A stretch of DNA of 31,141 nucleotides from an uncultured Methanobrevibacter sp. (GCF_937898925.1 NZ_CALDKF010000044.1:1-31141); one strand, 5' to 3'. Numbered from the stretch's first letter, positions 6,850 through 15,495 are shown. Program-made: numbers and translations. Notes: generated from the sequence alone by a model not told the origin.

Positions 6850-8646
6850 CTAAAACAATCCGCTTTCCTCTAATTTCTCTTCAAAGTAATGGGAAGGCTT
6901 ATCTAATTTTTCCTTAATGATCACTGCAGCGGTAATTGTTAAACATCCAATGGCTAAAAGTATAATCAATGCGGGGATATAGTTTGACCAAACCACACCA
7001 AGCTGTGCTTCACGGACCAATGTAATTCCATAAGTCATAGGCATGTATGGATACAATGCCTTGAAGAATGGGTGCATGATTTGAATTGGATAGACTCCTC
7101 CTGTTGCAGATATTTGAAGAACCAAGAGGATAACTCCAATAGCCTTTCCGACTGTACCGATTGCAGAAATTATTGAGTAGATTAAAATCATGAATATCAT
7201 CGATACCAGTATGCAAGATGCTATAAAGAGGATTGGATTTACAATTTGGATGCCGAGAAGATAGCAGCCCATGATTGTAACGCATGCTTGAAGTATGCTC
7301 ATTATAATGTAGGTTAACAATTTGCCGAAGTACATTTCAAATGGGGAATATTTTGTTCCTTGGCTGGTTCCTGGCTTTAACATCACACAGGTAATTACAG
7401 CACCTACCCACATGGATAATACAAGGTAAAATGGAGATACATCAGAACCGTATGAATTCACTGGGAACAGCTCGTTTCTTTCCAATTGTACAGGAGAAAG
7501 GAAATAATCCCCAAGTGTGTCTTCATCTATGCCTGTGATTCCACCGAGAGTGTTTGCAGTGGATCCTAATGAACTGGATGCTGCAAACAATGCATTTGTT
7601 GCACCATTGGAAAGTAGGGATGCTCCAGATGCAAGACTCACTGAACCTTCTGCCAATTTACTGCTTCCTTCAGCCACTTGAACTGTACCGTTTGCCAGTT
7701 GGCTTCCTCCGTCAGCTAACTGATTTGCACCATTTGCTAACTGTTTTCCTCCTTCAGCAACTTGGCTGCTTCCATTAGCAAGCTTAACGTTTCCTTCGGC
7801 ATAGTCTTTTATTGGACCATCCGGTATTAGTGATGGGTCAACCGCTGCTGACAATTCCTCTGAACCTTTTTCCACTTGGGACGCACCATCACTCAATTGG
7901 TCTGAGCCTTGCTTTAATTGTGATGCACCATCATTTAGTGCAGATGCTCCAGATTTAACCTGATTAGCACCATCTTTAACTTGGCTTTCACCGTTTTTCA
8001 CTTGGTTTGCTCCTGCTTGAACTTTTGCATTACCTGCTTGAAGTTGTTTTCCACCGTTTGCTAGTTTTTTAGCTCCTTCAGCAAGGCCTGCCTGCAATTC
8101 ACCAAGCTTTTGGTAAGCTGCAATATCTATGATTTCAACTATTTTTGCATTAAGTGAGGTATAGACAGCATTGGCACCGGAATCAGTCAATTTAGTTGCT
8201 ACAGGGTTTGTTTTCATATTTACAACGTATTCAAGCTTTGCCTGTTGAGGATTGTCACCAGTGATTGAAATAATGTTTTCACTCAGGTTTTTGGGTATGA
8301 CAATTCCCGCATAATAGGTTCCGTTATACACACCCCTTCGCAAGTCATCTTCTGAAACGAATGTCCATTTGAATTTATCATTTTTCTTTAAGTCTTTTAC
8401 AAGTTCCTTTCCAACATTTATGTCCTTATCATTGAATGATGCTCCCTCATCGAGGTTAGCTATTGCAAATGGAACATCACCAGTGTTTCCATAAGGATCC
8501 CAACATGCCTGTATGTTCAAAAGGGCATAAAGTGAAGGAAGAATAATTACTCCAATGAGAACAATCAATACAATAGGATTTGAGAACGCTCCCTTGAAGT
8601 TTTTCTTCATGATTTCTGCAATCATCATAGGGTCTTTTCTACTCAT
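6850..8646 (-). CDS. YhgE/Pip-type membrane protein (ABC-2 permease-like)
   Basis: This 598-residue protein has the YhgE/Pip architecture: one membrane segment near residues 22-42, an extracytoplasmic region, a long low-complexity stretch (about 184-350), and about five membrane segments from about 405 to 580 resembling ABC-2 permeases. The central stretch is a seven-residue repeat of the type xQLxxGA/S with Gly at a fixed position (for example GANQLADGGSQLANG). It is interrupted near 266-286, and probably forms a long extracellular stalk. Bacterial relatives include Lactococcus Pip (phage infection) and the type VII secretion protein EsaA; the archaeal role is unknown. The start is supported by AGGTAAAAAG upstream. 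The adhesin-like gene follows after 47 bp, which suggests a joint surface role. Confidence 0.85.
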   Translation of the reverse strand: MSRKDPMMIAEIMKKNFKGAFSNPIVLIVLIGVIILPSLYALLNIQACWDPYGNTGDVPFAIANLDEGASFNDKDINVGKELVKDLKKNDKFKWTFVSEDDLRRGVYNGTYYAGIVIPKNLSENIISITGDNPQQAKLEYVVNMKTNPVATKLTDSGANAVYTSLNAKIVEIIDIAAYQKLGELQAGLAEGAKKLANGGKQLQAGNAKVQAGANQVKNGESQVKDGANQVKSGASALNDGASQLKQGSDQLSDGASQVEKGSEELSAAVDPSLIPDGPIKDYAEGNVKLANGSSQVAEGGKQLANGANQLADGGSQLANGTVQVAEGSSKLAEGSVSLASGASLLSNGATNALFAASSSLGSTANTLGGITGIDEDTLGDYFLSPVQLERNELFPVNSYGSDVSPFYLVLSMWVGAVITCVMLKPGTSQGTKYSPFEMYFGKLLTYIIMSILQACVTIMGCYLLGIQIVNPILFIASCILVSMIFMILIYSIISAIGTVGKAIGVILLVLQISATGGVYPIQIMHPFFKALYPYMPMTYGITLVREAQLGVVWSNYIPALIILLAIGCLTITAAVIIKEKLDKPSHYFEEKLEESGLF

Positions 8647-8895
8647 CTTTTTACCTATTAAATTTTTTGGATATATATTATTTTATATTTTTTAATATAA
8701 ATCATTACCATAAAAATATTCATTTTTTTCTTTATAACTATGTTATTAGTTTTATTCTAATTTTTTTTTAAAAATATAGTCATTTTATTTTTTACCCATG
8801 AATTCAATAGATTTAAATCATATTTCATCAAAATCTATAACTGAAAATTAATAATTTTTAAAAGATTTGGCATTTTTATTTAATGAGGTGATAAA

Positions 8896-9618
8896 ATGAA
8901 CCTTGAGGATACAATATACAAAAGACAATCTATTAGATCTTATGATGATGCACCACTTGAAAAGCAGACACTTGATGAGATAAGGGATTTCATTGACAAT
9001 GCAAAGGAATTGAATCCAAACATAAAATGGAGTTATGAAATCCTTCCAACAGAGAATATCTCTACAATGATGAGATGGAAGGCACCTCATTACATAGCTA
9101 TTTTCAGTGAGGAAAAGGAAAATTACTATCAAAATGTTGGATTTATTTTCCAGCAAATGGATCTGTTTTTGCAAAGCAAGGGAATAGGGACCTGTTGGAT
9201 AGGAATGGGAAATCCAAAGAATTTTGAAAATCCGGATAATGATCAAAAATTCATTATAATCATATCAATCGGTAAGCCAAAAGGCAATTTATACAGGGAA
9301 ATTGACCAGTTTAGAAGAAAAAGCCTTGATGAAATATCAGATAAGGCAGATGAAAAACTAGCCCCTGCACAGTTTGCACCATCCGCTTCCAATACGCAGC
9401 CATGGTACTTTACACACAACGATGATGGCAGTTATGACTTATACAGAGTGAAACTTGGAAGACTTAGAAACAGATTCTATAAAAAGTGGAATCAGATTGA
9501 TACAGGAATAGCTTTAGCACATCTTTATGTAGCAAATGAGGATAGCTTTAGATTCTACATGAAAGACAATCCTAAAGAGCTCAAAGGATTATTCTATGCT
9601 GGAAGCTTTGAGATTTAA
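8896..9618 (+). CDS. Nitroreductase-family flavoprotein (TM1586-like)
   Basis: This 240-residue protein fits the FMN-dependent nitroreductase fold. The N-terminus reads IYKRQSIRSYDDAPL, typical of the flavin phosphate-binding start of the family. The characteristic FAPSASNTQPWYF occurs near residues 162-174. In classical nitroreductases the matching SxxNxQPW motif lies close to the N-terminus; its later position here fits the two-half 'putative TM nitroreductase' subfamily. The substrate cannot be predicted. A strong GAGGTGAT ribosome binding site sits 4 bases before the ATG. The gene is transcribed alone and converges on the methyltransferase-like gene through the 53-bp repeat. Confidence 0.8.
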   Translation: MNLEDTIYKRQSIRSYDDAPLEKQTLDEIRDFIDNAKELNPNIKWSYEILPTENISTMMRWKAPHYIAIFSEEKENYYQNVGFIFQQMDLFLQSKGIGTCWIGMGNPKNFENPDNDQKFIIIISIGKPKGNLYREIDQFRRKSLDEISDKADEKLAPAQFAPSASNTQPWYFTHNDDGSYDLYRVKLGRLRNRFYKKWNQIDTGIALAHLYVANEDSFRFYMKDNPKELKGLFYAGSFEI

Positions 9619-9630
9619 TAGCTATCTTTA

Positions 9631-9740
9631 GCTATTTTTCACACTTTTTACCATCTGGATTATCTTATTTTACTTTTTATTTGGCTATTTTTCACACTTT
9701 TTTACCATCTGGATTATCTTATTTTACTTTTTTTAGCTAT
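9631..9740. repeat. 53-bp tandem direct repeat between convergent genes
   Basis: Two near-identical units start at 9631 and 9684 (each begins GCTATTTTTCACAC and contains ACCATCTGGATTATC). The start of a third unit (GCTATTTT-ACCAT) begins at 9736 and runs into the stop of the minus-strand gene. A shorter GCTATCTTTA precedes the array at 9621. The two full units differ by one inserted T and a few bases at their ends. The T-tracts suggest a duplicated transcription terminator for the nitroreductase-like gene. There are too few units and no spacers, so it is not a CRISPR array. Confidence 0.85.
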
Positions 9741-9741
9741 T

Positions 9742-10416
9742 TTACCATAAATATGGAATTAGTTTATATTTTACCTTTTCCTTATACTCTTTATATCCAA
9801 TCAATTCATTCTCTAATACCTTTTCTTCATTTCTTATTCTAAAAATGATTATTATTGGATAAACCAACATTACAATGAATGAGAATATTGAATCCAATAC
9901 CAAGGGCATTGACAGGAACAGAAATATTGTGGAAGTGTACATTGGATGCCTTACAAGGCCATATAATCCACTATCAACCACTTTTTGATTCTCACTCACT
10001 TCAACAGTACGTGAAAGGTATTCATTTTCTCTAAGCACTTCAGCATACATAATATAAGCAATCAAAAATATGACTGAAGAGATTATAATAAGCACAGTTG
10101 GAAGCTTAAACCATCCGTATCTAAAATTAAGTCCAGCTAAAATGAAAGCAACGAGGAATATTATTCCACTAAGCAATAGCACTGTTTTCTGTTCATCTTC
10201 CTCTTCCTTTGCATTCAATCTTCTTCTCAAAAGATCTGGAGACTTGAAAAGCATGATTATTCCTGCAAAAAACATAGGAATAAATAGCAATGCCATAAAC
10301 AGCCATCCATTAGGATAATCTAAGGTTCCAGTAGGAATGAAAAGAAGCATGCATATGATTATAAAACCAATTAGGAATTTGCTTAAAGCTTGAAAAAATA
10401 GTTTAGTATCCATCAT
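9742..10416 (-). CDS. Isoprenylcysteine methyltransferase-like membrane protein
   Basis: This 224-residue integral membrane protein has about five hydrophobic segments and the C-terminal signature of the isoprenylcysteine carboxyl methyltransferase / phospholipid methyltransferase family. The signature reads GLYGLVRHPMY near residues 152-162, then EEKVLENELIGYKEYKEKV and a final PYLW. This region binds S-adenosylmethionine. Archaea are not known to carry prenylated CaaX proteins, so the natural acceptor is unknown and may be a lipid. The start is ATGATG preceded by GGTGAT; the first ATG was taken. The gene stands alone, convergent with the nitroreductase-like gene. Confidence 0.82.
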   Translation of the reverse strand: MMDTKLFFQALSKFLIGFIIICMLLFIPTGTLDYPNGWLFMALLFIPMFFAGIIMLFKSPDLLRRRLNAKEEEDEQKTVLLLSGIIFLVAFILAGLNFRYGWFKLPTVLIIISSVIFLIAYIMYAEVLRENEYLSRTVEVSENQKVVDSGLYGLVRHPMYTSTIFLFLSMPLVLDSIFSFIVMLVYPIIIIFRIRNEEKVLENELIGYKEYKEKVKYKLIPYLW

Positions 10417-10565
10417 ATCACCGAAATTTACTTTACACTAATTCATTTATTTTTTTAATCTAATAAATTTTGAGTTTGTGGAATGATTATATATTTTTAG
10501 GATAATAATAAAATATAAGGTATCAAATAATATTTTTTAGAAAATTAATGATTTAACTGATTCAT

Positions 10566-11549
10566 ATGAAATGGAAAATTGGAAATGTTGAAATGGACAA
10601 TCAGATAGCTTTGGCCCCTATGGCAGGAGTATGTGACTTCAGCTTTAGAACCATTGTAAAGTCAATGGGATGTGGGCTGATTGAAACCGAAATGGTTTCA
10701 GACAAGGCTATTATGTATGGCAATTGGAAGACCAAGGAAATGCTGTACATGACTGACTATGAACATCCAATTTCACAGCAGATTGTCGGCTCAGATTTGG
10801 AATCACTGACATTTGCATCAAAGTACATCTGGGAGAACACTGATGTGGATATCATTGACATTAACATGGGATGTCCTGTAACTAAGGTGACAAACAGGTC
10901 AAAGGCAGGATGCGCTTTGATGAAAGACCCAGATAAGGTAAAATCTATTGTAGAATCTATTGTAGACATTGTACCGATTCCAGTGACTGTAAAGCTCAGA
11001 AGCGGTTGGGATAAAAACAGCATAAATGCAGTGGAAATAGCACAAATCGTTGAGGATGCAGGTGCATCAGCAATTACAGTTCATCCAAGAACAAAGGATC
11101 AAGGATATTCAGGAAAGGCGGATTGGTCCATTATAAGTAAAGTCAAGGAAAATGTGAATATTCCCGTTATTGGAAATGGTGACATCAAGTCATGTTTTGA
11201 TGCAAAAAGAATGCTTGATGAAACATCCTGTGATGCAGTCATGATTGGAAGGGCATCACTTGGAAATCCATGGCTTATCAGAGATTGTGTCAATTATCTT
11301 GAAGATGGCACACTTCCATATGAAGTTACAATGGAAGAGAGAATGGAAACCCTTAAAAAACACATAGATATGCTTATTGAAGTCAAGGGAGAGGAATTTG
11401 CAATTCCAAAAATGAGGACTCAAGCCGCCTATTATGTAAAGAAATTGCCAAGAACGATTGAATTGAAGCAGCAAATATTTAAAATGAATACAAAAGAAGA
11501 TTTGTTTAATCTATTGGATGATTATGTGAAATCAATGGAAAAAGAGTAA
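10566..11549 (+). CDS. dus: tRNA-dihydrouridine synthase
   Basis: This 327-residue FMN-dependent TIM-barrel enzyme reduces specific uridines in tRNA to dihydrouridine with NAD(P)H. Motifs in order: APMAGVCDFSFR near the N-terminus, the catalytic Cys103 in DINMGCPVTKVTNRSKAG, KLRSGWD, VHPRTKDQGYSG, the flavin phosphate-binding VIGNGDI, and MIGRASLGNPW. This is the DusB/NifR3-like pattern. The C-terminal helical RNA-binding domain is present, so the gene looks complete. The upstream ribosome binding site is weak (CTGAT). A TATA-like ATTATATATTT lies about 75 bases upstream. Which tRNA position it modifies cannot be told. Confidence 0.93.
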   Translation: MKWKIGNVEMDNQIALAPMAGVCDFSFRTIVKSMGCGLIETEMVSDKAIMYGNWKTKEMLYMTDYEHPISQQIVGSDLESLTFASKYIWENTDVDIIDINMGCPVTKVTNRSKAGCALMKDPDKVKSIVESIVDIVPIPVTVKLRSGWDKNSINAVEIAQIVEDAGASAITVHPRTKDQGYSGKADWSIISKVKENVNIPVIGNGDIKSCFDAKRMLDETSCDAVMIGRASLGNPWLIRDCVNYLEDGTLPYEVTMEERMETLKKHIDMLIEVKGEEFAIPKMRTQAAYYVKKLPRTIELKQQIFKMNTKEDLFNLLDDYVKSMEKE

Positions 11550-11555
11550 TGAAAT

Positions 11556-11598
11556 AAAAAAAAGAAAAAATTTGTTCAAACTTTTTAAAAGTTTGAAC
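11556..11598 (-). terminator. Strong hairpin terminator between dus and the marker 11 gene
   Basis: A perfect 12-bp inverted repeat, GTTCAAACTTTT-T-AAAAGTTTGAAC (11574-11598), abuts the stop codon of the minus-strand gene. On that strand it is followed by T6-C-T8 (plus A-runs 11556-11570). It also lies 24 bases beyond the dus stop, so it may end both convergent transcripts. Confidence 0.75.
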
Positions 11599-12536
11599 TA
11601 GTAATAAACTTTAACAGCCTCATCAACATCATCATGAAGACCTAAAGCTGCAAGTGCACCTACTTTACCTTGGTCTCCTGTAACTGCAATTAGTGGAATG
11701 TCCAATTCTTCTGCTAGCTTTTCAGCAGTTTCTACATCCATCATGCCGGTTTTGGTAGCCATTGCATATTCCCTAAGTTTCGGTGGGATTCCAATTCCTT
11801 CAAGAATAGCTATTGCAGTCTTATCGGATAATGTGTCATGCTCTAGGATTTCAATAAGTCTATTGATCAATCTTTCCTTATCTTCAGCCATTACAGCGAA
11901 GGTAAGTGCAATTGAAACGCAGTTTTGAGTTTTGTGAGGATTATGTGGGAATAACTGAACGATAATATGGTCAAGATACTCAAATCCTTCCTCTTTCAAT
12001 TGAAGGCCAATGTTATGAGCCATAGTCCAGGTTGCTCCAGCATCCTTAACGTCTGTGTCGTCAATTCCAATGACTAGTTTTTCGTATTTTGGAGTTACTA
12101 CAGTAGCTTTTCCTTCCTTACTGCCTCCTCCGACTTCAAGGACATCCACGTATTTGACACCTTCTCCCATTCCTCTGCACATTCCAGCACCTACACCAGC
12201 GCCAGCAAGGCCTCCATGGGTTACCTTAACTTCCTTAGCCTCTTCATCAATTGCAACCTCTTCAATTCCAGCAGCATTGATACTTGCCTTAAGGTCTATT
12301 GGCTTTTTGCCTACTTTACAAAGGTAGGTGTGCTTGTTCCCATCTCTTTTAGCATCAATGATAAGTTCACTGCTGTGTTGGTATTGATAAAGCAACCAGT
12401 TGGAACCGCTTGGGCATGGGTGGTATTCAATAAGTTCTACAATATCTCCATCTGCCATTGTAATGACTTTCTCATATGGAGCAATCCATGGGTCATCAAA
12501 TTTCTCTTTTAACTCTTCAGGTTTTAAAATTGCCAT
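11598..12536 (-). CDS. Methanogenesis marker protein 11
   Basis: This 312-residue protein matches the conserved methanogen-specific family called methanogenesis marker 11, whose function is not established. Visible features are a conserved WIAPYEKV near residue 17, CPSGSNWLLY near 41, a glycine-rich GGLAGAGVGAGMCRGMGEG (about 108-126), and IGIDDTD at about 156-162. The last resembles the ATP-using IGIDDTDS segment of the archaeal tRNA(Ile2) agmatinylcytidine synthetase TiaS. No signal peptide or membrane segment is seen, so it is probably cytoplasmic. The gene lies 113 bp downstream of ribH on the same strand, but a hairpin separates them, so it may have its own promoter. Confidence 0.85.
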   Translation of the reverse strand: MAILKPEELKEKFDDPWIAPYEKVITMADGDIVELIEYHPCPSGSNWLLYQYQHSSELIIDAKRDGNKHTYLCKVGKKPIDLKASINAAGIEEVAIDEEAKEVKVTHGGLAGAGVGAGMCRGMGEGVKYVDVLEVGGGSKEGKATVVTPKYEKLVIGIDDTDVKDAGATWTMAHNIGLQLKEEGFEYLDHIIVQLFPHNPHKTQNCVSIALTFAVMAEDKERLINRLIEILEHDTLSDKTAIAILEGIGIPPKLREYAMATKTGMMDVETAEKLAEELDIPLIAVTGDQGKVGALAALGLHDDVDEAVKVYY

Positions 12537-12604
12537 ATTATCATCTAATATAAAGTTTAAAAAATAATAGAATTGAAAATACTATATGAATCGATAGTTT
12601 TTAT

Positions 12605-12640
12605 AAAAAAAGTTTTAAAGAATTCATTTAAGAATTCTTT
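12605..12640 (-). terminator. Hairpin terminator of ribH
   Basis: The stem AAAGAATTC, 6-base loop, GAATTCTTT (12617-12640) starts 10 bases after the ribH stop. On the minus strand it is followed by AAAAC and T7 (plus A-run 12605-12611). It probably separates ribH from the marker 11 gene. Confidence 0.6.
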
Positions 12641-12649
12641 TTTTTAAAT

Positions 12650-13081
12650 TTAAATGTCTTGTAATCTGTCACACATTTTAACAGCTGCTTCAACAGCGTT
12701 TTTACCATAACTAACTCTTCTGTGTGCATCTAATCTGGTCATTCCAGGACCGCTGATACCAAGGGAAATTGGTTTACCCCATTCTAAGGATAAGTCAGCT
12801 ATTTTACGGGATGCATGTTGAGCTACGATTTGGTCGTGATCGGTTGCACCTTCAATTACAGTACCTAAAGTGATTATGCAGTCAAGGTCAATTCTACCTT
12901 CTTCATCTGCTTCAGTTAATTTCTTGATTGCAAGTGGCATATCGAATACGCCAGGAACCATTACAATTTTTGTAATTTCACAGTCACGAACTTTAGCTTC
13001 TGCTTTTGCAAGTTCTAACATCATATGAGTAATATCATAGTTAAATTCTGCAACTACTGCACCAATATTATATTTTACCAT
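12650..13081 (-). CDS. ribH: 6,7-dimethyl-8-ribityllumazine synthase
   Basis: RibH condenses the ribB product with 5-amino-6-ribitylamino-uracil to lumazine, the direct precursor of riboflavin. The 143-residue sequence has the archaeal lumazine synthase pattern: AEFNYDITHMM at the start, VPGVFDMPLAIKKL (about 42-55), GTVIEGATDHDQIV (73-86) with the probable general acid/base His82, and GISGPGMTRLDAHRR near the end. These features distinguish it from the related archaeal riboflavin synthase RibC. It assembles into large oligomers in the cytoplasm. A GGAGG site is placed about 8 bases before the ATG. No FMN aptamer precedes this gene, unlike ribB at 1881-2522. The 28-residue membrane peptide gene lies 90 bp upstream. 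Confidence 0.93.
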   Translation of the reverse strand: MVKYNIGAVVAEFNYDITHMMLELAKAEAKVRDCEITKIVMVPGVFDMPLAIKKLTEADEEGRIDLDCIITLGTVIEGATDHDQIVAQHASRKIADLSLEWGKPISLGISGPGMTRLDAHRRVSYGKNAVEAAVKMCDRLQDI

Positions 13082-13171
13082 TTTTTATCCTCCACATTAA
13101 AATTTTCTTGTAACTGATTAGATTTAATTTTTTATTTTCATTTACCATTTTCATCATGAACTATTCTTGAT

Positions 13172-13258
13172 TTAGAGCACATATGCAATGAAAGTAGCCA
13201 CTGCACTGAAGACCATAATAAAAATAATAAACAATGCTGCAATTTTTACTGCGTCCAT
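13172..13258 (-). CDS. 28-residue single-pass membrane peptide
   Basis: This short reading frame begins with ATG at 13258 and ends with TAA at 13172. It is preceded by AGGAGAT about 7 bases upstream, as good as those of the flanking genes. The product starts MDAVKIAALF and continues with an uninterrupted hydrophobic stretch to AYVL: one membrane helix with a short charged N-terminus (Asp2, Lys5). No family is recognised. It lies between a glycosyltransferase gene and ribH, all on the minus strand, with about 160 bp upstream and 90 bp downstream, so it could be transcribed alone or with ribH. The ribosome binding site, hydrophobic composition and spacing argue that it is real. Confidence 0.6.
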   Translation of the reverse strand: MDAVKIAALFIIFIMVFSAVATFIAYVL

Positions 13259-13418
13259 TTTAAATCTCCTTTTTTTAGATAATTAAATTTAATTATAATT
13301 TTAATCTTCTAATATTTTTATATATTATTGTAATTACTTATAAATGTTTTATATTATTTAAATATTTTTTAAATTTTTCATTTTTTCATTCATAAAGAAT
13401 TATCAAATTAAAAAATCA

Positions 13419-14414
13419 TCAATATTCCGGATTTTCCTTTTTGAATTCTGGATAATTGTCATACTTCAAGACATCCAGGAAGAACTTTTTCTTCTTTGGA
13501 CCTAGATTATCCAAGTAGTCTTGGTAGTACCCAGTCTCTTTAATCTTTTCATAATCTTCCTTTATAAGATTGAAAAGAGGTTCCTTAGCATCTTCTGTAA
13601 TGTCCATAAGTGCCATTCTTGGACCATTGACCTTGTAGGCTAAAAGGTCGAACTTGTAGTCTTCATAGAATCCATTCTCAACCATTCTTCTCATAAGCTC
13701 GCAGCCTGCTTCAACAGTATCCAAGTAGTTTGCATCAACCACATGAGTTATTGAGGCATCGTGCTTTCTTCTGTAATAGAAATGCTTTCTGATGATTGAA
13801 ATCCTTTCTGCCTTAAGATAGACATAAAAGAAAAATGGCATATCCTCAAAGTATATCCCCTCTGGAAAGCTTGCATCAATTGATTTCAAAAAGCTGTTTC
13901 TATAGATCTTTTGGCAGCTGCTTACAGATAGGTCAAATAGGAAATCCTTTGTTTTCAGAGGGGAGAATACTGCATCATCAAAGCTTTCATCAAGATTATT
14001 TAAGTTAAACCAATCGTTTTCATAGACTCTTCCAGTCTCATCATCATAGTTGATCATCTGATACATGGTGATGTCTGTATCCTTGGCCTTTGCCTCATTA
14101 TAAGCGGTTTCAAAAGCTTCCTCTGTAAACCAGTCATCGCCGTCAAGAAAAGTGACATATTCTCCTTTAGCTATTTTCATCCCCTTGTTTCTGCTTGCAC
14201 CAAGGCCGATGTTTTCCTGGTCAATGACTACTATTCTGCTGTCCTTATCTGCATAGCTATTGATAATTTCTAAGGTATTGTCAGTTGATCCATCATTGAT
14301 TATGATAATTTCTATATCTTTCAATGTTTGGTTCACTACACTTTCAATGGCTTTTCTAATGAATTTCTCTTCATTGTATGCAGAAAGAATAACAGATATT
14401 TTTGGATTGGTCAT
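13419..14414 (-). CDS. Family 2 glycosyltransferase
   Basis: This 331-residue protein has an N-terminal GT-A domain of glycosyltransferase family 2. Motifs are SVILSAYNEEKFIRKAIESV at the start, INDGSTDNT near residue 40, GASRNKGMKIAKGEYVTFLDGDDW (about 72-95; DGDD is the metal/nucleotide-sugar site), and SFPEGIYFEDMPFFFYVYL. The C-terminal ~100 residues are a variable helical region. No membrane segment is evident. The donor and acceptor sugars cannot be predicted. It starts 32 bp after leuB on the same strand and may be read through from it, although a metabolic link to leucine is not expected. Confidence 0.88.
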   Translation of the reverse strand: MTNPKISVILSAYNEEKFIRKAIESVVNQTLKDIEIIIINDGSTDNTLEIINSYADKDSRIVVIDQENIGLGASRNKGMKIAKGEYVTFLDGDDWFTEEAFETAYNEAKAKDTDITMYQMINYDDETGRVYENDWFNLNNLDESFDDAVFSPLKTKDFLFDLSVSSCQKIYRNSFLKSIDASFPEGIYFEDMPFFFYVYLKAERISIIRKHFYYRRKHDASITHVVDANYLDTVEAGCELMRRMVENGFYEDYKFDLLAYKVNGPRMALMDITEDAKEPLFNLIKEDYEKIKETGYYQDYLDNLGPKKKKFFLDVLKYDNYPEFKKENPEY

Positions 14415-14446
14415 TTAAAATCACTTATTTTTTTTTGAAAGTAAGA

Positions 14447-15436
14447 TTAATTCAATGCATTGATTATTGCTTCAGCCACTTCACTAGTGCTTGCTTTTCC
14501 TCCAAGGTCTGGAGTTAAGGTTTTTCCTTCATTCAAGACTTCAAGTATTGCATTATTAAGTCTTTCTTCAGCTTCATATTCCTTCAAGTAGTTTAGCATC
14601 ATGCAAGCTGATAGAAGCATAGCCATTGGATTAGCTATTCCTTGACCTGCAATGTCTGGTGCAGAACCATGAACAGGTTCAAACAAAGCCCCATCCTCCC
14701 CAATGTTACCAGATGGAATCATGCCTAATCCACCTACAAGACCTGCTCCCTCATCTGAGAGGATATCTCCAAACAGGTTTGTGGTTACTATGACTTCAAA
14801 GCTTTCAGGCCTTGTAATGAGATACATTGCAGTGGCATCCACATAGAAGTCTTCCACTTCTATTTCACCTTCATAGTCTTTAGCCACTTCGTATAGTATT
14901 TCCTTGAACAATCCATCAGTCACTTTCAAGACGTTTGCCTTATGAACTCCAGTGACCTTGGACTTGTTGTTGTTTTTAGCATATTGGAAAGCGTAATCTA
15001 TTATCCTTCTCTCAGCTTTCTTTGTAATGATTCTTCTAGCTATTGCCCCTTCTTCAGTATATTCCTCTTCCTTAGCAATATACATTCCTTCTGTGTTTTC
15101 CCTCACTATCATAAAGTCAAGGTTGTCAAAAAGGGCATTGGTGTTTGGATATGATTTCACTGGCCTTAGGTTTGCAAAAAGGTTCAATTCCTGTCTAAGC
15201 CTTACAATAACATCTGCTGCAGTTTCTCCTGCAGCTCCAAAAAGACATGCATCTGCACTTTTTGCAAGCTCAATTGTTTCATTTGGCAAGGCTTCACCAT
15301 TTTTTTCAAGACATTCGTCTCCAGCTTCACCGTAATTGAAATTAAAGTCAATATCCAATGAATTCAATACACTTATGCATGCATCCATAACTTCTTTACC
15401 AATTCCATCTCCTGGAATTACAGCAATATTATACAT
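14447..15436 (-). CDS. leuB: 3-isopropylmalate dehydrogenase
   Basis: This 329-residue member of the isocitrate/isopropylmalate dehydrogenase family oxidatively decarboxylates 3-isopropylmalate to 2-oxoisocaproate precursor in leucine synthesis. Visible motifs are IPGDGIGKEV at the start, substrate-binding arginines in IVRLRQELNLFANLRP, VRENTEGMY, the TTNLFGDILSDEGAGL metal site, and GSAPDIAGQGIANP at the coenzyme site. Methanogens carry a paralogue, AksF, acting on homoisocitrate for coenzyme B synthesis. Proximity to a LeuD-type small subunit argues for leuB here, but the two are hard to separate by eye. It lies 132 bp downstream of leuD. Confidence 0.8.
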   Translation of the reverse strand: MYNIAVIPGDGIGKEVMDACISVLNSLDIDFNFNYGEAGDECLEKNGEALPNETIELAKSADACLFGAAGETAADVIVRLRQELNLFANLRPVKSYPNTNALFDNLDFMIVRENTEGMYIAKEEEYTEEGAIARRIITKKAERRIIDYAFQYAKNNNKSKVTGVHKANVLKVTDGLFKEILYEVAKDYEGEIEVEDFYVDATAMYLITRPESFEVIVTTNLFGDILSDEGAGLVGGLGMIPSGNIGEDGALFEPVHGSAPDIAGQGIANPMAMLLSACMMLNYLKEYEAEERLNNAILEVLNEGKTLTPDLGGKASTSEVAEAIINALN

Positions 15437-15495
15437 TTTTTAACCTCATTGATGATTAATAGTAAAAATAATAATTTTCTAAAATAGTTTTTTAA

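Noticed and set aside
8848..9246. 132-residue minus-strand open frame overlapping the nitroreductase-like gene
   Set aside because: It is antisense to a frame with a strong GAGGTGAT site and recognisable flavoprotein motifs; its own translation is low-complexity with no family features.
9631..9740. Possible CRISPR array
   Set aside because: There are only two full units, head to tail with no spacers, and no cas genes nearby.
12650..13171. Second FMN riboswitch upstream of ribH
   Set aside because: None of the RFN conserved blocks occurs between ribH and the 28-residue gene; only a GGAGG site is present.
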